From Burkholderiales bacterium (GTDB lineage: Bacteria; Pseudomonadota; Gammaproteobacteria; Burkholderiales; Casimicrobiaceae): a stretch of 15,264 nt of DNA. The notes under the pieces are model-generated. The model was not told where the DNA came from. It saw only the letters and a program-made list of their open reading frames with translations, and ran no database searches. The position numbers were made by a program, and so were the translations under genes. Where the stretch lies: NCBI GenBank assembly GCA_031257235.1, contig JAIRPA010000159.1, positions 1 through 15,264 of the forward strand. The letters are read 5' to 3'. Shown one piece after another: positions 1 through 5,139 of the stretch; the stretch's first letter is position 1; each line of letters begins with the position of its first letter.

Positions 1-1
1 G

Positions 2-889
2 CCCGTCAAACCGTTCACGGACTTACCTCAATTCGCGCTGGACATACAACGATTGTTTGTCGATAACCGCGAGTTAGGGCATTTGGAAATCGCCGCGCGT
101 CCTGAGGGCGATGAGTGGATCATTGATGATTTGGAACTCAACAATACGGACGGCAAGGTTGCGGTGCGTGGGCGTTGGCGCGCGCCGGCAGGAGCAGGGC
201 AGACCCAACTTTTGCTGGAGACCAACATCAAAAACGTCAATCGTTTTTTGACGCGCTTTGATATTCCCGAAGGCTTGGTGGCAAGCGACGCCATTGTGAG
301 CGGTTATTTGCAATGGGACGACGCGCCGCACCGCTTGGATATTCAAACCTTGTCCGGTCATTTGGATATTGCCGTCGGGCGCGGACGCTTCACCAAAATT
401 GATCCGGGCATCGGGCGTCTGCTGGCGGTGTTTTCGTTGCAGGCGTTGCCGCGTCGCATCACCTTGGATTTTCGTGACGTGTTCAGTGAAGGGTTTTCGT
501 TTGATTCCATCAGCGGAAAAACAGGGATTGAGCACGGTATTTTGACGGCGAATAATCTGCTTTTAAACGGGCCTTCCGCCAAAGTCAAAATCAACGGACA
601 GGTGGATTTGGTTCATGAAACGCAACAGTTGGACGTGTTTGTTCGCGCGAACATGAGCGAAACCCTTTCGGTGGGCGCGGCGGGCGCGTCGATGTTGGTG
701 ATTGGCAGTACGCCGATCGGTGCGGCGGCGATCGGATTGGGCGCGCTGGTCGGACAGCTCATGTTTGATGATCCGATCGGCAAAATGTTGAGCTTTGAAT
801 ACCGCGTGGAAGGATCGTGGAACGAACCGGTCGTCGCCAAAAAAACCACCCCGGCACGAGACGCGGACGAAGCGCCGGCGGGGCCATAG
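2..889 (+). CDS. yhdP: YhdP/AsmA-family envelope protein, C-terminal part (5' end outside window)
   Basis: This reading frame is already open at the left edge, so the gene is partial: only the last 295 residues are here, ending in TAG at 887-889. A TTG at 53 could pass as a start, but the open upstream codons continue the same protein style, so I treat the true start as outside. The stretch around LLAVFSLQALPRRITLDF, the following RDVFSEGFSFD, and the near-terminal SFEYRVEGSW match what I know of the C-terminus of the very long YhdP-type AsmA-like proteins. These span the periplasm and are implicated in phospholipid transport to the outer membrane. Alternating beta-strand-like hydrophobic patterning and a Gly/Ala-rich segment near the end fit the family. 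It converges on the nitrogenase-like cassette, with a repeat element between them. The family assignment is fairly sure; the role is known only from the family. Confidence 0.85.
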   Translation, partial: PVKPFTDLPQFALDIQRLFVDNRELGHLEIAARPEGDEWIIDDLELNNTDGKVAVRGRWRAPAGAGQTQLLLETNIKNVNRFLTRFDIPEGLVASDAIVSGYLQWDDAPHRLDIQTLSGHLDIAVGRGRFTKIDPGIGRLLAVFSLQALPRRITLDFRDVFSEGFSFDSISGKTGIEHGILTANNLLLNGPSAKVKINGQVDLVHETQQLDVFVRANMSETLSVGAAGASMLVIGSTPIGAAAIGLGALVGQLMFDDPIGKMLSFEYRVEGSWNEPVVAKKTTPARDADEAPAGP

Positions 890-890
890 C

Positions 891-1206
891 AGAGGGTTCG
901 GCAAAAAGTGTTTCAGGGATCAGGGATCAGGAATCAGGAGTTCGCCCAAAAGTGAAAACCTACTTTTGGGCGGTGAGTGTTTCAGGGATCAGGAATCAGA
1001 GTGCCGTCATTTAAGCGCGCGTTTGCTTTAGCAAACGAAGTCGCAGAATCCACGCCGCCAAAAGCGGCGGACGCGCAAAGCGCGTCGTCATTCTCAACTT
1101 GATCCGCAATCCGGTTTTTCCGCCGTTTATACAAAAAAGTATCGGGCTTTGCCCGTACTTTTTTGCAAATCATCACCGGCAAAAAGTAGGTTTTCACTTT
1201 TTGCCG
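891..1206. repeat. Compound hairpin/heptamer repeat element, copy R1
   Basis: This stretch fills almost the whole gap between yhdP and the K-like gene. In order it holds: heptamer-like TCAGGGA/TCAGGAA units (914-938); a perfect stem (943-953 with 962-972) around loop GAAAACCT; more heptamers (982-998); the small hairpin GTTTGC-TTTA-GCAAAC (1021-1036); a GC-rich hairpin (1070-1076 with 1080-1086); hairpin A (1132-1165); and hairpin B (1177-1206). The stem at 943-972 is hairpin B in inverted orientation, so R1 looks like two elements, one nested or fused head-on with the other. The same parts recur at 2407-2476, 4801-5088 and 10311-10556. No plausible coding sequence lies in the gap. Non-autonomous (MITE-like) mobility is inferred from the recurrence; no transposase is present. 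Confidence 0.8.
1132..1165 (-). terminator. Hairpin A of R1, likely terminator for the nitrogenase-like cassette
   Basis: Arms 1132-1141 and 1156-1165 pair perfectly. An inner GC-rich stem (1143-1147 with 1151-1155) closes a TTT loop. An A-tract on the left and a T-tract on the right give a bidirectional intrinsic-terminator shape. It lies about 50 bp beyond the stop of the K-like gene, and could also stop read-through from yhdP on the other strand. Termination is inferred from structure only. The same hairpin occurs in places where no gene ends, so it is first of all a part of the repeat. Confidence 0.5.
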
Positions 1207-1212
1207 AATAGG

Positions 1213-2355
1213 TTACATATAAAGCCTTCCTGAAATGGCGCGATGCGGGAGGTCAATCAATAGTATTTTTGATTGGCGAGGGATGAGATCACGAAAAAGC
1301 GGATCACCGATGACTATTTCCAGCGTCGGGTCGGCAAGCGTCTCATAGGCCTCTTGTTCGGATTGAAACATTACATCATGCTCCGTTAAAAAAGATTGGG
1401 CTTCGGTAAAAAAACTGCCGACGCGCACGGGTTCGCATTCATTATCCTGCTCCAATCGGGCGCGCAAAGAGGCGCTGTGCAACCCTTCGCCGATGATCAG
1501 CGTTTTGGCGGTCGAAGGTTTCCCGTGAGAAGCAGACTCTAATTTAGGCGGCGGCGCAAACTGCATTTTTTCGGGAGGGTGATGCCCGGCGCACGCCGAC
1601 TTTAGATAGTTCAATATTCGTGTTGTTTCATGTTCGCCTAACGGCAAACCCGCCACAAACGGCGTGCCGAATGTTTGGTATAAGTATCGGGCAAGCGGCA
1701 GAGCCGCCGCCGTGACCACCCAATTGACGGCGGCGTTGGGTGTGGTGCGCAAGGTTGTCAACGGTGAACGCATTCCCCAAACCGCGCCCACGTTTAAATG
1801 TTCTTTGTGCAAGAAGGCGATGATGGAATTTAAATACTTTTCGTCAAACCCGTCGAGCACCGACGCGCCCAAAATATTGACCGTATTTTTTAACGGTTCG
1901 GCTTTTGAGGGGTCAAGAAATTTTTTGGCGAGGGCAAGGTATGCGGATTTTTGCCCGACATCATAGTAAGCCAATCCGGTGGTCGGAAAGGATAAACAAG
2001 AACAACCGGTTCGGGTTTCCACTAAGGAGGCAAAGCCGGCAAAGTCAAAGCCGATGACCATCGGCACGGGGCTGCCGATGATCGCCACGCAGGGGGCATG
2101 GGTGCTTTTTAACGCGGTTTCAATTTTTGTGTAGAGTTTCTCGTCGTCGCCCATAATGGCGTCCATCTCACGAAGCCCTGAACAAAAAACAGGACTTTGA
2201 CTGCCAAACCAGCGCGGTTCATCGTAGCCGGTGTAAGTGCCGGTGCAACCGGAGGCATCGTGAATGATCGTCAATGCTTCGATATCGTGAAAGACCGAGG
2301 CAACGCCGGAATAGTCCGGTGAAAGAGGCGGAAGACTGTATAGTAATTTACTCAT
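1213..2355 (-). CDS. Nitrogenase-like component 1 subunit, NifK-like
   Basis: This is a 380-residue protein of the nitrogenase component-1 (oxidoreductase/nitrogenase) family, placed third in an H-D-K cassette. By analogy it would pair with the D-like subunit and accept electrons from the H-like protein. Landmarks by eye: HDASGCTGTY with Cys37, matching the first P-cluster cysteine region of NifK; FCSGLREMDAIMGDDEKL with Cys58, matching the second cysteine and the TEDAAVFGG block; and PMVIGFDF (99-105), matching the VIGDD block. Aligned on that last block, Pro96 falls where NifK has its third cluster cysteine; Cys89 lies seven residues further upstream. NifK proteins are usually about 450-520 residues, so this one is clearly short. 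I chose the ATG at 2355; a TTG one codon upstream is also in frame. No convincing ribosome binding site precedes it. The substrate is unknown. Family membership is fairly sure; the specific subgroup is not. Confidence 0.8.
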   Translation of the reverse strand: MSKLLYSLPPLSPDYSGVASVFHDIEALTIIHDASGCTGTYTGYDEPRWFGSQSPVFCSGLREMDAIMGDDEKLYTKIETALKSTHAPCVAIIGSPVPMVIGFDFAGFASLVETRTGCSCLSFPTTGLAYYDVGQKSAYLALAKKFLDPSKAEPLKNTVNILGASVLDGFDEKYLNSIIAFLHKEHLNVGAVWGMRSPLTTLRTTPNAAVNWVVTAAALPLARYLYQTFGTPFVAGLPLGEHETTRILNYLKSACAGHHPPEKMQFAPPPKLESASHGKPSTAKTLIIGEGLHSASLRARLEQDNECEPVRVGSFFTEAQSFLTEHDVMFQSEQEAYETLADPTLEIVIGDPLFRDLIPRQSKILLIDLPHRAISGRLYM

Positions 2356-2384
2356 CAATAGGTTTTTGTCGGTTGGGTAAAAAA

Positions 2385-2390
2385 ATCATA
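2385..2390 (-). promoter_or_regulatory. Possible -10 box upstream of the K-like gene
   Basis: Read on the minus strand this is TATGAT, one mismatch from TATAAT, about 30 bp before the K-like start codon. The region where a -35 box should lie is only a T-run derived from hairpin A, so support is weak. It is listed because the K-like gene is cut off from its upstream partner by a terminator-shaped hairpin and may need its own promoter. Confidence 0.2.
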
Positions 2391-2406
2391 GAAGCCGCAT
2401 TTTCTA

Positions 2407-2440
2407 CAAAAAAGTATCCGGCTTTGCCGGTACTTTTTTG
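2407..2440 (-). terminator. Terminator-shaped hairpin A of R2 inside the cassette
   Basis: A perfect 10-bp outer stem with A-tract and T-tract flanks and a CCGGC/GCCGG inner stem around TTT. Read on the minus strand it lies about 57 bp after the D-like stop and ends in a T-run, so it could stop or weaken transcription into the K-like gene. This is inferred from shape; read-through cannot be judged from sequence. Confidence 0.4.
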
Positions 2441-2486
2441 GAAACTGCATCCGGCAAAAAGTCCCACTTTTTGCCGAACCCTCTGC
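2407..2486. repeat. Partial hairpin repeat, copy R2, between the D-like and K-like genes
   Basis: Only the hairpin A plus hairpin B core of the family is present. Hairpin A has arms 2407-2416 and 2431-2440, with an inner stem 2418-2422 pairing 2426-2430. Hairpin B has arms 2452-2462 and 2466-2476 around a three-base loop CCC, shorter than the 8-base loop of other copies. Heptamer arms are absent. Positions 2465-2486 are an exact inverted copy of 889-910, so the K-like gene sits between inverted repeats. The copy occupies most of the gap in what should be a co-transcribed pair of subunit genes. Confidence 0.75.
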
Positions 2487-2496
2487 CCCCCGAAAC

Positions 2497-3897
2497 TCAT
2501 ACCACAAGCCCATACTCTTTGATTTGTTCCCGAAGGTTTTGATAAAGCGTCGAATGTTGATTTTGGGCGATTGCCTGACAGACGGCGTCTAAGATCATTT
2601 GAAATCCTTCAAACCCATAACGTTTCTCATCAAAAGCCAAGGGGACAGTGATCGGCGCGGCGGTCGCGTATGCGGCTTCAAAGCCAATGGCGACTTGGGA
2701 AAGCGGGGACACCGGACGCGCGCCGAACTTTTTGTGATGATTGGGGTTGGCAACGATGAGGTCTTTTTTTTGTGCGGACAATGCCCGGAAAGCGTATTCT
2801 TCGTGTGTGGGCAAATAGTTGGCGTAGATACGATTCACATTCACGCCCCCTTGAACCAAAGCCAACGCAAGACTAAACGGCGATGCGGTGACGGTTTGGT
2901 CTACGGCAACACTCATCCCTTTTAAGAGGATTGAGGTTTTGTGAAGCGCCTCGGTGGTTTTTTGCACGGCTAACGCAAAGTAATCGTGGGCTTTGATCGG
3001 GGCAGACGTGCCGGCATCGGAAAGCGGCGTTAAAAAATCAATGATCTCCTGATAGCGCGCCAATAGGGTTTTTTGATCATACGCAATCGGCGCATAGAGG
3101 GAAGGAATGTTTCGTTCATCGTTTAAAAATTGCGCGGCGGCAACGCCTTCCGGGCGAAGAAGAAGAGCGGCGGCACTTTTCGACAACGCCGTAAACGATT
3201 CAAAATCCTTGCAAAATTCAGGATGACACAAATGGTCAAACCCCAAGAAGCGTATTAAAGAGGCAAGCTCCGAATCCGCTTGGGGTGGGCTAAACGCGCC
3301 CAAGGCGATGATGTTTTTGTTTTTGGGGGCAGATGAGGCGGGCGGAAGAAATTCATAGAGTGCCTTTTGAACTTGTAGCATCGGCGTCATTTTGTTGTCG
3401 GTCATGATGGGGTTCATTCGCGTTAAGCGAATCGGCACCCGATGTTTTTGTTCAAGTGCCGCCATGATCGCGCTGTGGTCGCCGGCTAAAAGATCGTCGA
3501 TACACGGCAAGAATAATAGGATTGCTTTAGGCGAAGGGGTGACACGAATCATCAAATCATCGACCGCGCGTGCGATTTCTTCGCTGTAGCCGCCCAAGAC
3601 AATTTCGTGTTCGTCCACACACAAATAAGTAATTTTGTGACGATACCCTTGCTCGACGGCGGCAATGGCGCCGTGTCTGCCGCACGCCTCCGGGCAGACA
3701 AAAAGTAAATGGGTTTCAGGCAATAAGCACGCCACGCGAATCACACCCCAGCCGCCGTGTGCGGGGGAACAAAAGTGAAGGGTTGAATTCATGGCGGGTT
3801 TGCCTAAGACACGCTCAGGCGATAATGCCAAGTCGCCGATCGGCAACTCATCCGTTAAAGCCTCCGTGACATTAAGGCGGATACAGGGGGTATTCAT
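2497..3897 (-). CDS. Nitrogenase-like component 1 subunit, NifD-like
   Basis: A 466-residue protein of the nitrogenase component-1 family, encoded directly after the H-like gene and overlapping it (ATGA at 3894-3897). Landmarks: HFCSPAHGGWG with Cys43; FVCPEACGRHG with Cys68 and Cys72; EHEIVLGG (96-103), matching the ENDIVFGG block of NifD; and LPCIDDLLAGD with Cys132, matching the CPIGLIGDD block. The spacings Cys43-Cys68-Cys132 (25 and 64 residues) are close to NifD Cys62-Cys88-Cys154 (26 and 66), so three cluster ligands appear kept. I see no obvious counterpart of the NifD cofactor ligands (Cys275, His442), although His387/His388 and Cys440 exist in the C-terminal half. A strong ribosome binding site (AGAGGTGA, 3905-3912) lies 7 bp before the ATG. 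The combination suggests a nitrogenase-like reductase carrying an Fe-S cluster rather than an FeMo-cofactor enzyme. The substrate is unknown. Confidence 0.85.
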   Translation of the reverse strand: MNTPCIRLNVTEALTDELPIGDLALSPERVLGKPAMNSTLHFCSPAHGGWGVIRVACLLPETHLLFVCPEACGRHGAIAAVEQGYRHKITYLCVDEHEIVLGGYSEEIARAVDDLMIRVTPSPKAILLFLPCIDDLLAGDHSAIMAALEQKHRVPIRLTRMNPIMTDNKMTPMLQVQKALYEFLPPASSAPKNKNIIALGAFSPPQADSELASLIRFLGFDHLCHPEFCKDFESFTALSKSAAALLLRPEGVAAAQFLNDERNIPSLYAPIAYDQKTLLARYQEIIDFLTPLSDAGTSAPIKAHDYFALAVQKTTEALHKTSILLKGMSVAVDQTVTASPFSLALALVQGGVNVNRIYANYLPTHEEYAFRALSAQKKDLIVANPNHHKKFGARPVSPLSQVAIGFEAAYATAAPITVPLAFDEKRYGFEGFQMILDAVCQAIAQNQHSTLYQNLREQIKEYGLVV

Positions 3898-4673
3898 GCG
3901 TTCATCACCTCTTTGGAGGGCAATAATTCAATATCGACAATGAGATTTTTGGCAATGTCTCGGTAAAGCTCGGCCAAAGGGCTGTCGGGAAAGGCTTCAC
4001 ACACGGTTTTGCCTAAAGCCTCCGCGTCTTGAATCAGCGAAGATCGCGGAATGTCTCCGATCATTTCGGTGCCGATTTCAAACAAGGCTTTGTGGACAAT
4101 CATTGCTTCATCGGGAATCGCGCGGCGATTTAATATCATTCCTTTGAGTGTTGCGTAACGTCTGCCCGAAAAATTGCGGACGGCTTGCGCGATGTTGTGT
4201 GCGGCGTATAAAGACATCATCTCGCCGGAGCTGATGATGATGACCTCTTCCGCGTAGCCTTCGCGCATCGGCATTGCAAATCCGCCGCACACCACGTCAC
4301 CCAAGACATCATACAAAACCACATCGGGTTTTAAGGTTTCAAAGGCTAATAAATCGTTTAACTTTTCAAAAGCGGCAATGATGCCGCGACCCGCGCAACC
4401 GATGCCGGGGGTCGGCCCGCCCGCTTCCACACAAAGAATGCCGTTGTAACCCTCTTTGACCAAGTCGGACAGTTGCGGCGACGTATTTTTGCGAAGCGTG
4501 TCTAAAACCGTGGGAATGCGATGACCGCCGTTTAAGGTGACGGTGGAGTCGGCTTTGGGATCACAGCCGATTTGCATGACTTTGAGCCCTAACTGTGTGA
4601 GCGCGGCAGAGAGGTTGGACACCGTGGTCGATTTTCCGATGCCGCCTTTGCCGTAGATCGCAATTTTTTTCAT
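3894..4673 (-). CDS. Nitrogenase Fe-protein-like (NifH/BchL/CfbC family) reductase
   Basis: A 259-residue ATP-dependent electron donor of the NifH superfamily. The P-loop GKGGIGKST lies at 8-16, GCDPKADST at 36-44, EAGGPTPGIGCAGRG at 83-97 with Cys93, and DVLGDVVCGGFAMP at 122-135 with Cys129. Cys93 and Cys129 match NifH Cys97 and Cys132, which hold the [4Fe-4S] cluster between two subunits. Arg96 matches the Arg of NifH that is ADP-ribosylated in some diazotrophs. It is shorter than classical NifH (about 280-300) and ends soon after the core fold, as nitrogenase-like Fe proteins often do. The start ATG at 4673 follows AAGG-type sequence, a moderate ribosome binding site. It is first in the cassette, behind an FNR-like site. 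By family it hydrolyses ATP to pass electrons to the D/K-like partner. The family is certain; the pathway is not. Confidence 0.93.
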   Translation of the reverse strand: MKKIAIYGKGGIGKSTTVSNLSAALTQLGLKVMQIGCDPKADSTVTLNGGHRIPTVLDTLRKNTSPQLSDLVKEGYNGILCVEAGGPTPGIGCAGRGIIAAFEKLNDLLAFETLKPDVVLYDVLGDVVCGGFAMPMREGYAEEVIIISSGEMMSLYAAHNIAQAVRNFSGRRYATLKGMILNRRAIPDEAMIVHKALFEIGTEMIGDIPRSSLIQDAEALGKTVCEAFPDSPLAELYRDIAKNLIVDIELLPSKEVMNA

Positions 4674-4750
4674 AAGCCTTGGTTTCCTTAGGTAAGGTCG
4701 GATGCTTTTTCAAAAGTATCCGTTTGAATAGGTTCGCGCGTGACGGTAAG

Positions 4751-4756
4751 ATTTTG
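4751..4756 (-). promoter_or_regulatory. Possible -10 element for the H-D(-K) cassette
   Basis: Read on the minus strand this is CAAAAT, four of six matches to TATAAT. It is chosen because it puts a start site near 4744 and the centre of the FNR-like box about 42 bp upstream, the usual spacing for FNR-activated class II promoters. A second candidate, TAATGT (4761-4766), would put the box nearer -32. The call is weak on its own. Confidence 0.3.
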
Positions 4757-4779
4757 TCAGACATTAGACTTGATAAAAA

Positions 4780-4793
4780 ATGATATTTATCAA
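4780..4793 (-). promoter_or_regulatory. FNR/ANR-type binding site upstream of the nitrogenase-like cassette
   Basis: On the minus strand the sequence is TTGAT-AAAT-ATCAT, nine of ten matches to the FNR consensus TTGAT-N4-ATCAA. It lies about 110 bp before the H-like start codon. FNR-type regulators act when oxygen is low, which would suit oxygen-sensitive Fe-S reductases. The site also sits in a larger palindrome (CTTGATAAA / TTTATCAAG, 4769-4794). Direct FNR control is inferred; no regulator gene is in the window. Confidence 0.55.
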
Positions 4794-4801
4794 GACGGCA
4801 A

Positions 4802-4855
4802 ATCAGGGATCAGGGATCAGGGATCAGGGATCAGGGATCAGGGATCAGGGATCAG
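4802..4855. repeat. Perfect 7-bp tandem repeat (ATCAGGG)
   Basis: Seven exact copies of ATCAGGG plus a partial eighth run without interruption. Each unit has a GGG run spaced by four bases, so the + strand satisfies the usual G-quadruplex pattern (four or more G3 runs with short loops). The array starts 8 bp from the FNR-like box. Slipped-strand variation in copy number is plausible for so perfect an array, but this is inferred. Confidence 0.95.
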
Positions 4856-4983
4856 AGTACGTCATTTAAGCGCGCCCGAAGCGAAGTCGCAGAATTCACA
4901 CGCAGGCAAAGGCTGCGTCATTGCGGGCTTGATCCGCAATCCGGTTTTTATCGCTTTTCGGGCGAGGCAAGCCTCGCCCCTAC

Positions 4984-5020
4984 GCAAAAAAGGATCAGGC
5001 TTTGCCTGTCCTTTTTTTGC
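4984..5020. other. Hairpin A of R3 (bidirectional terminator shape)
   Basis: Outer arms start GCAAAAAAGGA (4984-4994) and end TCCTTTTTTTGC (5009-5020); the inner stem CAGGC/GCCTG surrounds TTT. The outer GGA/TCC pairs replace the GTA/TAC of R1 and R2, keeping the stem. It lies between two divergent genes, so it does not end either of them. I list it as a structural part of the repeat. Confidence 0.7.
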
Positions 5021-5139
5021 AAACTCCAACCGCCCAAAAGTAGGTTTTTACTTTTGGGCGCCCCCTGACTTCTGACCCCTGATTCCCCTTTCTCGCCAAT
5101 CACGGTAAACTTCATGGTCTTTGATCAGGAAAGATTGGA

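Larger units (their letters stand above)
4801..5088. repeat. Hairpin/heptamer repeat element, copy R3
   Basis: This fills most of the 466-bp gap between the divergent H-like and pheA genes. It starts with a perfect heptamer array (4802-4855), followed by the block sharing GTCATTTAAGCGCG with R1 and CGAAGTCGCAGAAT with R1 and R4 (4861-4895). Next come a hairpin ATTGCGG/CCGCAAT (4920-4926 with 4934-4940), a hairpin GGCGAGGC/GCCTCGCC (4961-4968 with 4971-4978), hairpin A (4984-5020), hairpin B (5031-5060), and a right arm of CCCCTGA-like heptamers (5061-5088) that is the inverted counterpart of the left arm. No gene of its own is seen. The G-rich left arm and C-rich right arm make it look like a transposon-like unit with repetitive terminal inverted repeats. 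Confidence 0.8.

Noticed and set aside
795..1031. Small open frames across the end of yhdP and repeat R1
   Set aside because: They run through hairpins and heptamers, have no ribosome binding site and show low-complexity, Arg- and Ser-rich products, as expected from repeats.
1213..4673. True molybdenum nitrogenase (nifHDK)
   Set aside because: The D-like and K-like proteins are short and diverged, the usual cofactor ligands are not apparent, the third K cysteine seems missing, and no nifB, nifE or nifN is in the window.
4674..4800. NifA/sigma-54 type promoter ahead of the H-like gene
   Set aside because: I found neither a TGGCAC-N5-TTGCA type element nor a convincing TGT-N10-ACA activator site.
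4802..4855. CRISPR-like array
   Set aside because: The units are 7 bp, contiguous and without spacers, and no cas genes are present.
4740..5075. Open frame of about 111 codons through the FNR-like site and R3
   Set aside because: Its product includes a GIRDQGS-type periodic stretch produced by the heptamer array; it is not a believable protein.
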